Origin: Litoribacter ruber
GTDB lineage: Bacteria > Bacteroidota > Bacteroidia > Cytophagales > Cyclobacteriaceae
Length of the DNA: 64,000 nucleotides
Assembly: GCF_018500185.1 (NCBI RefSeq)
Contig: NZ_JAHBGI010000002.1
Coordinates: 310,001-374,000 of the forward strand
Reading direction: 5' to 3'
Below are positions 15,831-24,876 of this stretch, piece by piece; position 1 is the first letter of the stretch, and each line of letters begins with the position of its first letter. The notes below the pieces were generated by a model. It was not told the DNA's origin. It worked only from the letters and a program-made list of their open reading frames with translations, and ran no database searches. A program made the translations under genes and the position numbers.

Positions 15831-18047
15831 ATGGCAAAATTACCAGTATCAGTAGACAAACTTATCCAGGACTTTGGTCCACATAAAAATTACACCCCAA
15901 AAGACGGATTCGAAGGCACCCACGAGCCTGATAAGCTTGTAAAAACCCATTGCTGCTTCTGCGGAATGCAATGCGGTATCCAATTGAAGGTGAAGGACAA
16001 TACCATTGCAGGTTTTGAGCCCTGGATGGAGTTTCCCTTCAATGAAGGCAGACTGTGTCCTAAAGGGGTTCAGCGCTATTTGCAAAACAACCACCCTGAC
16101 CGTATCATGGAGCCTCTTCAACGTGTGGAGGGGAAAGGCTTCGAACCCATTGATTGGGATACGGCCATGGGTAGAACCGTGGATGAGATTAAAAGAATCC
16201 AAGGCAAATATGGCAATGATGCCTTTGCCATGCTTTCTGGAGTTTCTTTGACTAACGAGAAAAGCTACATGATCGGCAAATTTGCCCGTGTGGCACTTAA
16301 AACGGCCAACCTAGACTACAATGGTAGACTTTGCATGGTAAGTGCAGGAGCTGGAAACAAGAAAGCTTTTGGGCTTGACAGGATTTCCAACAGCTGGGCG
16401 GATCTGAAGCATGCTGAGGTAATCATCATCGCTGGCACAAATGTGAGCGAAACCTTCCCTACTCTTACACATTATATTTGGCAGGCTAGGGATAATGGTG
16501 CCAAACTGATTGTAGTAGACCCTAGAGTGACGCCAATTGCAAGAACTGCGGATCTTCACCTGCCTGTTAAGCCGGGGACCGATTCAGCACTTTTCGGCGC
16601 CATCTTGAAAATTTTGGTGGATAATGATTGGCTGGACCATGATTTTATTGAAAATCATACTTCAGGCTTTGATCAGGCAATTGATGCTGTAAAGGATTTT
16701 GATTTAGATTGGGCGGAAGCCAAAACAGGTGTTCCTCAGGAAAAAATCATGCAGGCAGCCACCATGTGGGGCAAAGCCAAAACCAGCTTTCTCCTTCACG
16801 CAAGAGGTATTGAACACCACACCAAAGGGGTCGACAATGTATTGAGCTGCATTAATATCGTTTTAGCAACCGGTAGGATCGGTAAGCCTTACTGTGGATA
16901 TGGCACCATCACCGGTCAGGGAAATGGTCAAGGTGGCCGAGAGCACGGTCACAAATGTGACCAGCTACCTGGAAACCGGGATATCACCAACCCCGAACAC
17001 CGCAAATACATAGCCGATGTTTGGGGTATTGAGGAATCCGAAATGCCTGGGAAAGGTCTCTCGGCATATGAATTAGTTGAGGCCATCCACAGAGGAGAAG
17101 TTAAAGGCCTCATCACCATTTGCTTCAATCCTTTGGTTTCTCTGCCCAACAACAATTTTGTGAGAGAAGCCCTGGAAAAACTGGAATATTTTGTGGCCAT
17201 TGATTTCTTTCTCAATGAAACCGCCCGCCATGCTGATGTGATTTTGGCCAGCTCACTTCATGAGGAAGAGGAAGGTACCGTTACTACGGCAGAGGGTCGA
17301 GTAGTAAAAATCAACGCTGCCATCACCCCTCCCAATAATGCAAGGAGAGACGGTGAAATCATCATGGATCTAGCGAAGAGACTGGGAGCTGGAGATAAGT
17401 TTAATTATGAAAATAGCGAAGCAATTTTCAATGAACTCCGAGTGGCCTCCAAAGGAGGAACAGCGGATTATTTTGGGATTACCTATGAGAAAATTGAAAA
17501 GAACATGGGTGTATTTTGGCCTTGCCCAAGCGAGGACCATCCTGGGACCCCTAGACTTTGGGAAGACAAAAAATTCAGAACTCCTGATGGCAAGGCCCAT
17601 TTCAACCCTGTGCCTTGGAAAGAATCTTCTGAAGTAGTGGACAAAGAATATCCAGTTGTATTGACCACAGGTCGAGTAGTGTCGCAATACCTGAGTGGCA
17701 CCCAAACTCGACGCATCGGCAAACTGGTGGATCAATATCCGGAGCCTTTATTGGAAATCCATCCAAAATTGGCTTATCACTATGGTATAAAAGAACGAGA
17801 GCTGGTAAAAGTGGTCACCCGCCGCGGTGAGGCGGAATTCCCTGCGCAATTGGTGGAGACCATTAGAGAGGATACCGTTTTCATTCCCTATCACTGGGGA
17901 GGAAAACAATCTGCGAATCAGCTGACAATAGGGACCCTGGATCCTATTTCTAAAATTCCAGAATTTAAAGTCTGTGCGTGCAAACTGGTGCCGACCAAAA
18001 AATGGGCGGGCCCGGCCAACGAATCGCCTGCGTATCAAAGTTTCTAA
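15831..18047 (+). CDS. Molybdopterin nitrate reductase catalytic subunit (NapA/NasA-like)
   Basis: 738 residues. N-terminal [4Fe-4S] site C41-x2-C44-x3-C48-x27-C76 (CCFCGMQCG ... RLCPKG), then bis-MGD domains with the likely molybdenum ligand Cys168 in NGRLCM, the assimilatory/periplasmic nitrate reductase pattern. '[26 protein letters not shown]' is the conserved MGD-binding loop, and the C-terminal '[16 protein letters not shown]' and 'IPYHWGG' match family IV of MGD-binding domains. There is no Tat signal peptide, so it is probably cytoplasmic, unlike NapA. No napB, napC or napD is nearby. Its partners are the downstream ferredoxin and Rieske genes. Nitrate is the most likely substrate given narK. 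Confidence 0.9.
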   Translation: MAKLPVSVDKLIQDFGPHKNYTPKDGFEGTHEPDKLVKTHCCFCGMQCGIQLKVKDNTIAGFEPWMEFPFNEGRLCPKGVQRYLQNNHPDRIMEPLQRVEGKGFEPIDWDTAMGRTVDEIKRIQGKYGNDAFAMLSGVSLTNEKSYMIGKFARVALKTANLDYNGRLCMVSAGAGNKKAFGLDRISNSWADLKHAEVIIIAGTNVSETFPTLTHYIWQARDNGAKLIVVDPRVTPIARTADLHLPVKPGTDSALFGAILKILVDNDWLDHDFIENHTSGFDQAIDAVKDFDLDWAEAKTGVPQEKIMQAATMWGKAKTSFLLHARGIEHHTKGVDNVLSCINIVLATGRIGKPYCGYGTITGQGNGQGGREHGHKCDQLPGNRDITNPEHRKYIADVWGIEESEMPGKGLSAYELVEAIHRGEVKGLITICFNPLVSLPNNNFVREALEKLEYFVAIDFFLNETARHADVILASSLHEEEEGTVTTAEGRVVKINAAITPPNNARRDGEIIMDLAKRLGAGDKFNYENSEAIFNELRVASKGGTADYFGITYEKIEKNMGVFWPCPSEDHPGTPRLWEDKKFRTPDGKAHFNPVPWKESSEVVDKEYPVVLTTGRVVSQYLSGTQTRRIGKLVDQYPEPLLEIHPKLAYHYGIKERELVKVVTRRGEAEFPAQLVETIREDTVFIPYHWGGKQSANQLTIGTLDPISKIPEFKVCACKLVPTKKWAGPANESPAYQSF

Positions 18048-18065
18048 CCTTTAACCCCCAACCAA

Positions 18066-18635
18066 ATGCCTAATACTAAATATGACCAGCAAATGGAATT
18101 TTTCGTGGACATGCAGCGGTGTATTGGCTGCCATGCCTGTGAAATGGCCTGCGCCGAGTGTGAGACAAATGGTCAAGAGAGTATGATTCACATCCACTAC
18201 GTGGACAGAGCCTCCACTGTGCAAACCACCGTACAGGTGTGCATGCACTGCGAGGATCCGGCCTGCGCCAACGTATGCCCGGCAGATGCCATCACAAAAG
18301 ATGAATTCGGCGTAGTACATACCGCCAATTCTTCCCGATGCATCGGCTGTTCAAACTGCGTGTTGGCTTGTCCTTTTGGTGTGCCCCAAAAACAGGAACA
18401 GGCTGAACTGATGATGAAATGCAACATGTGCTACGACCGCACTAGTGCCGGCAAAAAACCCATGTGTGCGACCGTTTGCCCAAGTCAGGCCCTATTTTAC
18501 GGAACCAGGGAAGAAATCCAAAAGATGCGTCCTAACAGCACCCCTGTCAAGAAATTTGTTTTTGGCCAACAGGAGGTCAATACCAAGGTAAATATCATGA
18601 TGCCAAAAGGCAGCACAGAACTTAAAATACATTAA
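18066..18635 (+). CDS. Four-cluster 4Fe-4S electron transfer protein
   Basis: 189 residues, no signal peptide. Four cysteine clusters of the NarH/NrfC/DmsB family are intact: [46 protein letters not shown] and [21 protein letters not shown]. It wires electrons between the membrane subunit and the molybdenum subunit. It starts 18 bp after the catalytic subunit and ends 11 bp before the Rieske gene. Confidence 0.92.
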   Translation: MPNTKYDQQMEFFVDMQRCIGCHACEMACAECETNGQESMIHIHYVDRASTVQTTVQVCMHCEDPACANVCPADAITKDEFGVVHTANSSRCIGCSNCVLACPFGVPQKQEQAELMMKCNMCYDRTSAGKKPMCATVCPSQALFYGTREEIQKMRPNSTPVKKFVFGQQEVNTKVNIMMPKGSTELKIH

Positions 18636-18646
18636 CGCATACCATT

Positions 18647-19165
18647 ATGGCAGAAAAAGATAAAGATCCGACCTGGAAGTCTGATTTCCCTATAGATCAG
18701 GAGGAAGCTACCCACGTTTCCCGCAGGGAGTTTGCCAAATTCCTTGGCCTCTTTTCTGGGGCTTTGGCCCTGGGAAATGGAGCCATCGTGCTCAAAAGCC
18801 TCGCTTTTCCTGATAAGGAACTCGAAGGGGAGCATTTTATATGTGAGGAGAATGAAGTCCCTGTGGGTGGCATGAAGCAGTTTGAGATTCACGGAACCAA
18901 AGACATCCCTTATATCCTTATCCACTTGGAAGAGGGCGAATGGAGAGCCTTTGAGCAAAAATGCACCCACCTGGCCTGTGCCGTTCGCTATAGGCATGAT
19001 TTGGGTCAAATTGAATGTCCATGCCACCAGGGGTTTTTCGACCCCCGAACGGGTGTGGTTATCCAAGGTCCTCCCCCACGCCCCCTCCCACAATTAGAGG
19101 TAGCGGTAAAGGAAGGAAAGGTATATGTTAAATCCATGTCGAAAGATAAGCCCTATAACGTATGA
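18647..19165 (+). CDS. Rieske 2Fe-2S protein with Tat-type signal
   Basis: 172 residues. A twin-arginine motif SRREFAKFLG (about 25-34) precedes a hydrophobic segment, so the protein is probably exported folded and membrane-anchored. The Rieske site is complete: Cys106-x-His108 (CTHLAC) and Cys124-x2-His127 (CPCHQGFFDPRTG), followed by 'GPPPRPLPQLEV'. Its presence next to a nitrate reductase suggests a quinol-to-enzyme electron path. It overlaps the next gene by 4 bp (ATGA). Confidence 0.92.
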   Translation: MAEKDKDPTWKSDFPIDQEEATHVSRREFAKFLGLFSGALALGNGAIVLKSLAFPDKELEGEHFICEENEVPVGGMKQFEIHGTKDIPYILIHLEEGEWRAFEQKCTHLACAVRYRHDLGQIECPCHQGFFDPRTGVVIQGPPPRPLPQLEVAVKEGKVYVKSMSKDKPYNV

Positions 19166-19422
19166 GTTATTTTAGAAGCTCCCAGAACGAAGCCCATCCG
19201 AATAAAACCAATACGGTGATGACTGGCATCATATTAATGCTTATATTATTGGTGAGTATTCAGATCTGGTTTTTATATTCGGCATTGAATAATGCCCTGG
19301 ATGATAATTTCGGCATTGCACTAGCCACCTTTGGAGGATCCTTGGCCCTGGCCTTGGTCTCTTTTTGGCTCTTGAGATACCTGCCGGACCCAAGACCAGC
19401 AAAATCTAAACCACGCAAATAG
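19162..19422 (+). CDS. Small two-helix membrane protein of the nitrate reductase operon
   Basis: 86 residues with two hydrophobic helices (about 19-42 and 49-72), a charged N-terminus, and a Pro/Lys-rich tail. It overlaps the Rieske gene by 4 bp and ends 3 bp before moaA. Length and topology fit the small DUF6755-like proteins (family name from memory) that accompany such clusters. It is probably a minor structural subunit, and no catalytic residues are visible. Confidence 0.7.
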   Translation: MSYFRSSQNEAHPNKTNTVMTGIILMLILLVSIQIWFLYSALNNALDDNFGIALATFGGSLALALVSFWLLRYLPDPRPAKSKPRK

Positions 19423-19425
19423 CCT

Positions 19426-20406
19426 ATGCTAATAGACAAACACCATAGAGTTCACGATTATTTAAGGATATCACTCACCGATAGCTGCAACTTCCGATGC
19501 AGCTACTGCATGCCTGATGAGGACACGCCCTGTCTGCCCCAGTCGCATCTGATGAGCGAAAATGAAATAATCCAAATTGCGAAAGTGTTTGTCAGCCTTG
19601 GGGTGACCAAAATCAGGTTGACGGGAGGAGAACCCATGGTAAGAAAGGGTTTTGCCTCCATTTTGAAGGAACTGGCAAAGCTCCCAGTCGAATTGACCAT
19701 GACTTCCAATGGGGTGTTGATTGATAAATACTTAGCTGACCTGAAAACCTCAGGTATGAAAAGTGTCAATATCAGCTTGGATACCTTGGACAAAGATTCT
19801 TTTTTCACGCTCACCAAAAGAAACCAGTTTGATAAAGTCTGGGAGAATATCAACTTGTTGCTTGAGCACAATTTCAGGGTCAAAATAAATGTAGTGGCCA
19901 TTAAAGGCAAGGTGGAAAAAGAACTGCTGGATTTCATCCAAATCACCAAAAAACTACCCTTACACGTCAGATTCATCGAATTTATGCCATTTGACGGCAA
20001 TCGTTGGGACAGCAGCCAAGTGGTGACCGCCCAGCAAATGCTCCAAACGGTAATGGAGGAATACGATATAGTCAAACTACGTGATGAACCCCACGCCACG
20101 GCCAAGAAATTCAAAGCGGTTGGCCATGAAGGCACTTTTGCTTTCATCACCACCATGAGTGAGCATTTTTGCGGGAGCTGCAACAGGATGCGCCTAACAG
20201 CTGATGGCAAAATGAAAAACTGCCTATTTGGAAGTGATGAAATGGATTTATTGGGAGAGCTTCGCAAAGGCAACGAATTACTTCCCTTGATCCAAGCCTC
20301 CATAAGATCTAAGCATAAGGTGATGGGCGGGCAATTCTCTGAAGGTTACCAAAACACTTCCACCACTTCGCTTCAAAACCGGAGCATGATTAAAATTGGA
20401 GGCTAA
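19426..20406 (+). CDS. moaA: GTP 3',8-cyclase (molybdenum cofactor step 1)
   Basis: 326 residues. Radical SAM motif C21-x3-C25-x2-C28 (CNFRCSYC), 'LTGGEPMVRKGF' for SAM binding, and the second C-terminal [4Fe-4S] site 'CGSCNRMRLTADGKMKNCLF' that binds GTP. It ends in a Gly-Gly tail (KIGG), typical of MoaA. It converts GTP to 3',8-cyclo-dihydro-GTP, the precursor handled by MoaC. It starts 3 bp after the operon's small membrane protein and leads the cofactor gene block. Confidence 0.96.
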   Translation: MLIDKHHRVHDYLRISLTDSCNFRCSYCMPDEDTPCLPQSHLMSENEIIQIAKVFVSLGVTKIRLTGGEPMVRKGFASILKELAKLPVELTMTSNGVLIDKYLADLKTSGMKSVNISLDTLDKDSFFTLTKRNQFDKVWENINLLLEHNFRVKINVVAIKGKVEKELLDFIQITKKLPLHVRFIEFMPFDGNRWDSSQVVTAQQMLQTVMEEYDIVKLRDEPHATAKKFKAVGHEGTFAFITTMSEHFCGSCNRMRLTADGKMKNCLFGSDEMDLLGELRKGNELLPLIQASIRSKHKVMGGQFSEGYQNTSTTSLQNRSMIKIGG

Positions 20407-20412
20407 TTCCCT

Positions 20413-21594
20413 ATGATTTCAGTACAAGAAGCGAAAGAAATTCTAATGGCAAACGCCATTAGAGGGACCAAACATAATGTTCCATTGATAGATTCTTTGG
20501 GAAAAATCGTGGCTGAAGACATTACATCCCCATGTGATGTCCCCTATTTCGACAATTCCGCCATGGATGGATACGCCATCAAATGGAACGGCGAAAACAA
20601 TTTCCGCCATTTCGACAAGCAAATATCTGGAAAAGCTGGACCTACGGGCTGCAGCAATTTACCGGCTGAAAGTGCATTTCGGATATTTACCGGCGCACCC
20701 ATGCCCAAAGGTGCCGACACGGTTATTCCGCAGGAATTTGTAACATTGGAAAATGGCCTACTTTCATTCGATTTGGAGAAATTCCAAAAAGGCTCCAATG
20801 TCAGGTATCAGGGCAACCAGAATAAAAAGGGAGACCTGATTTTAAAAAAACATTCTTCCATCACACCAGGTACAATCGGTTTGTTGGCTTCAGTTGGCAT
20901 CAGCCAGGTGCCTGTGTATGCGGCACCTTCGGTGGCCATCATCGTAACGGGCGATGAACTCAAAGAAATCGGTCAAGACCTGGAATATGGGGAAATCTAT
21001 AACTCCAACGGCCCTACTTTAAAAAGTTATTTGAGATTACTCGGCATTGAGGAAGTTCAAGAATTTCAGGCTCCTGATAAGCTCGAAAGTCTGTCTTCTT
21101 TGGTCAAAGAGGTGTTAGTCAAGTTCGATTTTATCTTGTTTTCCGGAGGAATTTCTGTCGGGGAATATGACTTTGTCAAAACAGCCATGAAAGAAAATGG
21201 AATAGAAGAACTTTTCTATAAAATCAAACAGCGGCCAGGCAAACCACTTTTTGCAGGAAAAACCGCAACCCAACTGGTGTTTGCCTTACCTGGCAACCCC
21301 GCCTCCGTAATCAGCTGTTTCAACCAATACGTGAGACCAACTTTAAAACATTATCTGGGATTTGAACAGGTGTGGGAAGACTATGAGCTTCTCCCCTGTA
21401 CCAATTCATTTTCCAAAAAGCCTCCCTTGACCTTTTTCCTCAAAGCCCTGAAATCCAAAAACGGCGTTGAGATCTTGGGCGGACAGGAATCATTCAACCT
21501 GCTTAGTTTTGGCATTTCCAATGCATTTGTGGAAATACCAGAGGACTGCAACCAAGTCAATCCTGGTCATATCTTAAAAGTTTACAATTGGTAA
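20413..21594 (+). CDS. moeA: Molybdopterin molybdenumtransferase
   Basis: 393 residues. Typical MoeA domains: 'DVPYFDNSAMDGYAIKW' near the N-terminus, the 'TGAPMPKGADTVIPQE' segment, the molybdopterin-binding 'TGDEL' and 'LFSGGISVGEYDFVK' motifs, then 'KQRPGKPLFAGK' and 'ALPGNPASVISCFNQYV'. It inserts molybdate into adenylylated molybdopterin. Starts 6 bp after moaA and ends 3 bp before the TauE-like gene. Confidence 0.95.
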   Translation: MISVQEAKEILMANAIRGTKHNVPLIDSLGKIVAEDITSPCDVPYFDNSAMDGYAIKWNGENNFRHFDKQISGKAGPTGCSNLPAESAFRIFTGAPMPKGADTVIPQEFVTLENGLLSFDLEKFQKGSNVRYQGNQNKKGDLILKKHSSITPGTIGLLASVGISQVPVYAAPSVAIIVTGDELKEIGQDLEYGEIYNSNGPTLKSYLRLLGIEEVQEFQAPDKLESLSSLVKEVLVKFDFILFSGGISVGEYDFVKTAMKENGIEELFYKIKQRPGKPLFAGKTATQLVFALPGNPASVISCFNQYVRPTLKHYLGFEQVWEDYELLPCTNSFSKKPPLTFFLKALKSKNGVEILGGQESFNLLSFGISNAFVEIPEDCNQVNPGHILKVYNW

Positions 21595-21597
21595 AAT

Positions 21598-22338
21598 ATG
21601 CTCAGCAGTGATTATGGAATTCTTTTATTGGTGGCCATGCCGGTGGTTGCCTTTCTATATGCCTCGGTAGGCCATGGCGGCGCGAGTAGCTATTTGATGT
21701 TTTTGACGCTTGCAGGCTTTATCCCCGACCAAGTTCGTCCCACAGCCTTATTATTGAATATCGCCGTTTCCCTAATCGCATTCATTTCCTACAACAAAGT
21801 AACAACCTTCCCCCACAGGATATTTTGGCCCTTGGTAGCCTTCTCTATTCCTGCAGCATATCTGGGAGGAACAATCAGCATTGATCCAAATATTTACAAG
21901 AGGATCTTGGGCGTATTGCTTTTATTGCCAGTCTTGAGATTTTTGAATGTATTTCCAAAATCCCAAGTGCTCAAAATAAGTCCCTCCATAGCAATCATTG
22001 CTTTGATTGGCCTTGGAATAGGCCTTCTTTCCGGCCTGATTGGTATCGGTGGCGGCATTATCCTTTCTCCCCTGATCCTGATGCTAGGCTGGGCCGACAT
22101 GAAAGTGACAGCAACCTTGAGTTCCATTTTTATTTTTGTAAATTCAATCGCTGGCTTGACGGGTTCTGCCACAGGGAATTTGATGATTTCAAATGATTTA
22201 TGGCTTATCCTTGGGGTCACCATCATCGGCGGGATATTTGGGGCCTTCTTTGGTGCACAGAGATTTAAAGTGAAAACCGTGGAATATTTACTTACCACCG
22301 TCCTATTAATCGCATCGGTCAAATTGATTTGGACATGA
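21598..22338 (+). CDS. TauE/SafE family membrane transporter
   Basis: 246 residues with about eight helices. The family pattern is duplicated: 'FLYASVGHGGASSYL' near the N-terminus and 'LSGLIGIGGGIILSPLILMLGWADMKVTATLSSIFIFVNSIAGL' in the second half. TauE/SafE proteins export sulfite, sulfonates or other small anions. Inside a cofactor and nitrate reductase operon it may handle sulfite/sulfur for cofactor sulfur chemistry, or molybdate or nitrite, but none of these is shown. It overlaps the next gene by 4 bp (ATGA). Confidence 0.85.
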   Translation: MLSSDYGILLLVAMPVVAFLYASVGHGGASSYLMFLTLAGFIPDQVRPTALLLNIAVSLIAFISYNKVTTFPHRIFWPLVAFSIPAAYLGGTISIDPNIYKRILGVLLLLPVLRFLNVFPKSQVLKISPSIAIIALIGLGIGLLSGLIGIGGGIILSPLILMLGWADMKVTATLSSIFIFVNSIAGLTGSATGNLMISNDLWLILGVTIIGGIFGAFFGAQRFKVKTVEYLLTTVLLIASVKLIWT

Positions 22339-23138
22339 AAGAATCAATTGAGGTATTTGTTCTTTCGGGAGGAAAAAGCAGCCGAATGGGTGAGGACAAA
22401 GGTTTGCTAAAAATCAATGGTCTACCCATGATCAATTACATCCTGGATACGGTCAAGCAGGTTGGTTACAGCCCCCAAATCATCGCAAATGATGCTGAAT
22501 ATTTAGAGTTGGGATTTCCGGTGCTGGAGGACAAAATACGCGAAATGGGCCCAATGGGTGGACTATTTACCGCCTTATCTGCGACTCAAGCCAATCATGT
22601 GATGCTCTTGAGTTGCGACACGCCCAATATCAGCCGTCAAACCTTGACCTATTTGATAGCTCAAAGCGAAGCGCACAAAACCAATGTTTGTAGACATAAA
22701 GGTAAAATCCATCCATTGATAGGTATTTATCCTAAAACTTTGCTTCAAATTGTCGCCAACAATCTTGAAATGGGAAGATTGAAAATGCAGAGGTTAATCC
22801 AGGATTCTCCTCACCAATTTATCGATACGGACAAAATTGCTTCTGACCAGGAGTTTTATAATATCAATACAAAAAAAGATTTGCTAGAAATGCAGTTAGA
22901 AAAGCAGACGATCAAAATAATGGCCTTTGGAGTGATTGCCGAAAAGTTGGGCCAAGCAGAACTCAAAATTGAGCAACCCCAAAACATATCAGAACTTAGG
23001 GAGACCCTTTTAAACACATATCCGCAGCTAGCCTCATTGAAGTTTACCATTGCGCTCAATAAGCAAGTAGTTAGCGAGGACAAAGCTATAGGGCCGGATG
23101 ATGAAGTTGCCTTGCTTCCACCTTTCTCTGGAGGATGA
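22335..23138 (+). CDS. mobA: MobA-MoaD fusion: MGD synthase plus molybdopterin synthase small subunit
   Basis: 267 residues from the ATG at 22335, chosen because it overlaps the preceding stop as ATGA (an ATG 6 bp upstream is also in frame). Residues 1-185 are a MobA nucleotidyltransferase: 'VLSGGKSSRMGEDKGLL', 'GPMGGLFTAL', 'LLSCDTPNIS' and 'IHPLIGIY', which attaches GMP to molybdopterin. Residues about 188-267 form a beta-grasp MoaD domain ending PPFSGG, the free Gly-Gly that MoeB activates and that carries sulfur. No separate moaD is present in the operon. The fusion puts the first sulfur donor and the last nucleotide step in one chain. Confidence 0.9.
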   Translation: MKESIEVFVLSGGKSSRMGEDKGLLKINGLPMINYILDTVKQVGYSPQIIANDAEYLELGFPVLEDKIREMGPMGGLFTALSATQANHVMLLSCDTPNISRQTLTYLIAQSEAHKTNVCRHKGKIHPLIGIYPKTLLQIVANNLEMGRLKMQRLIQDSPHQFIDTDKIASDQEFYNINTKKDLLEMQLEKQTIKIMAFGVIAEKLGQAELKIEQPQNISELRETLLNTYPQLASLKFTIALNKQVVSEDKAIGPDDEVALLPPFSGG

Positions 23139-23139
23139 T

Positions 23140-24231
23140 ATGGATAGATTCATCAGACAATATAGTCTCAACGGTTTTGGGCTTGAAAAGCAACAGAAGC
23201 TCGCATCGGCAAAAATCCTTGTAGTGGGTGCCGGAGGACTGGGCTGCCCTGCACTCCTTTATTTGGCAGCAGCCGGAATTGGCCATATCGGGGTGGCCGA
23301 TGGCGACCAGGTTTCTCTTTCCAACCTCAATAGGCAGGTGATCTTTGGCGAGCAGGATCTGGGGAAACCAAAAGTAGAAGTGGTCCAATCCTACTTTTCA
23401 AAGAAGTATTCTGACCTCCAAATTGAAATTTACCCATTCTACTTAACACAGGAAAACAGCCTTGATATTATTTCCAGGTACGATGTTGTAATCGACGGAT
23501 CGGATAATTTCCAGACCAGGTATATGGTCAATGATGCCTGTTATTTACTGGAGAAACCCCTGATCATGGGTTCCATATTTCAAAATGAAGGTCAGGTTTC
23601 AGTGTTGAATGGCAAGGGGAAAACTAGCCCAAATTACAGGGACATATTCCCAGAACCCCCAGAAGCACATGAAGTCCCCAATTGCAGTGAAACTGGCGTG
23701 CTGGGCGTTCTTCCAGGTATAATCGGAACCTTCCAAGCTGCTGAGGCCATCAAACTCCTCGCTGGTTTTGGCCAAACTTTGTCTGGGAAACTTCTCGTTT
23801 ACGATCTTTTAAGCCAAATTTCCAATGTTTTTGATGTTGGAATAAATGTGGCATCCAGAGCGCTTATTCCAAAAAGTGAAAAGGAGTTTCTGGAAATGGA
23901 TTACTCCCTTTCTTGCGGCACTGTCCAGGAAATTTCGTGGGATAATGCAGTTGAAATGCTCACTCAGCAAGACAACCTTTTGGTTGATATCAGGGAGGAT
24001 CATGAACAGCCTAAAATAAAGGAAATAGAACATATGAAAATCCCCATGGCCGAGGTTGAAACCAAACTTGATCAATTTGCCCAGCAGGACCGCATTTTGA
24101 TTTGCTGTCAATCTGGGATAAGAAGCCTTAAAACGGCCCAAAAGCTGAGTGGCCTGCTAATAGGAAAAGAATTCTATTCTGTAAAAGGCGGTGTGAATGC
24201 ATTGCCAGAAAAATATTTGCACAATGACTGA
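23140..24231 (+). CDS. moeB: MoeB-type adenylyltransferase with C-terminal rhodanese domain
   Basis: 363 residues from the ATG at 23140, 2 bp after the mobA-moaD stop; an earlier in-frame ATG would overlap that gene. Residues 1-245 are a ThiF/MoeB E1-like domain: 'VVGAGGLGCPALLYLAAAGIGHIGVADGD', 'SNLNRQVIF', 'DGSDNFQTRYMVND' and 'TGVLGVLPGIIGTFQAAEAIK'. The usual zinc cysteines near 'RDIFPEPP' are partly missing. Residues about 270-360 are a rhodanese with active Cys in 'ICCQSGIRS'. It adenylates and thiolates the MoaD C-terminus. Overlaps moaE by 8 bp. Confidence 0.92.
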   Translation: MDRFIRQYSLNGFGLEKQQKLASAKILVVGAGGLGCPALLYLAAAGIGHIGVADGDQVSLSNLNRQVIFGEQDLGKPKVEVVQSYFSKKYSDLQIEIYPFYLTQENSLDIISRYDVVIDGSDNFQTRYMVNDACYLLEKPLIMGSIFQNEGQVSVLNGKGKTSPNYRDIFPEPPEAHEVPNCSETGVLGVLPGIIGTFQAAEAIKLLAGFGQTLSGKLLVYDLLSQISNVFDVGINVASRALIPKSEKEFLEMDYSLSCGTVQEISWDNAVEMLTQQDNLLVDIREDHEQPKIKEIEHMKIPMAEVETKLDQFAQQDRILICCQSGIRSLKTAQKLSGLLIGKEFYSVKGGVNALPEKYLHND

Positions 24232-24673
24232 GAAAAAAAGAACACCCAAAAACATATTTCGCCAAGGCCCCATCACCCCAGAGGCAATTGCCACCTCCAT
24301 TGCCAACCATAGCACCAAAACGGGTATAGGGGGGCACAGCATTTTTCTTGGCCAGGTTAGGGCCGATGAAAAACCGGAAGGTAATGTGACCGCCATTGAG
24401 TATACTGCTTACGAGGAAATGGCCCTGGAAAAGGCTTTTGAAATCCGGGAGGCAATTTTCGATAAATACCCGCTTACCTGCATGCACATTTACCACAGTC
24501 TGGGCAAAGTGAAAGCCGGAGAAATCTGCCTATTTGTATTCACCTCCTCCAAACACAGAAAAGCGGCTATGGACGCCTGCGAAGAACTGGTGGAAAGAAT
24601 AAAAAAAGAACTGCCCATCTGGGGAAAAGAAGTCACTGATCAAGATCAAACGGTCTGGAAGGAAAATAATTAA
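24224..24673 (+). CDS. moaE: Molybdopterin synthase large subunit
   Basis: 149 residues from the ATG at 24224, which overlaps the moeB stop; the longer frame from 24197 lies inside moeB and is rejected. Conserved MoaE features: 'GGHSIFLGQVR', 'IEYTAYEEMALE', 'IYHSLGKVKAGEICLFVFTSSKHRKAAMDACEELVERIKKELPIWGKE' with the catalytic lysines. It moves sulfur from MoaD thiocarboxylate to precursor Z to make molybdopterin. Confidence 0.95.
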   Translation: MTEKKRTPKNIFRQGPITPEAIATSIANHSTKTGIGGHSIFLGQVRADEKPEGNVTAIEYTAYEEMALEKAFEIREAIFDKYPLTCMHIYHSLGKVKAGEICLFVFTSSKHRKAAMDACEELVERIKKELPIWGKEVTDQDQTVWKENN

Positions 24674-24702
24674 GTCGGAAGACGAAAGACCGAAGACGGA
24701 AC
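24672..24702. repeat. Purine-rich GAAGACGGA repeat
   Basis: Immediately after the moaE stop lies a run of GAAGAC, GAAAGACC and GAAGACGG units. The same kind of sequence occurs at 40722-40756 and, in the other orientation, at 47169-47216. These are degenerate intergenic repeats of this lineage. Confidence 0.55.
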
Positions 24703-24705
24703 AAG

Positions 24706-24834
24706 GGGACACAGAGTTTGCCACAGAGGTCCACAGAGGCTTCTTCGCGGCAAATTTTTATTACAAAATAGTTATGCCCGCTACTCGGAAACTCTGCTGA
24801 ACTCAGTTTAAAATTCTGAGCTACTCTGTGTCCC
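24706..24834. repeat. 129-bp element with 12-bp terminal inverted repeats (MITE-like)
   Basis: The ends are GGGACACAGAGT (24706-24717) and ACTCTGTGTCCC (24823-24834), perfect inverted repeats, enclosing non-coding DNA that also holds CCACAGAGGTCCACAGAGGC. A partial copy of the left end (GGACACAGAGTTTTCTCGG) is at 40765-40783. It lies between moaE and the moaC-mogA gene. It resembles a small non-autonomous element or a folded RNA, and no transposase is linked. Confidence 0.55.
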
Positions 24835-24876
24835 ATTTTACATCCGACATCGGACATCCCACAACAAACATCTAAC

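Noticed and set aside
19503-20303. 266-residue minus-strand frame opposite moaA
   Set aside because: Antisense of a clear MoaA protein; Ser/Leu-rich with no motif.
21894-22322. 142-residue minus-strand frame opposite the TauE-like gene
   Set aside because: Antisense of a membrane protein; Pro/Ile/Met bias typical of a reverse-strand shadow.
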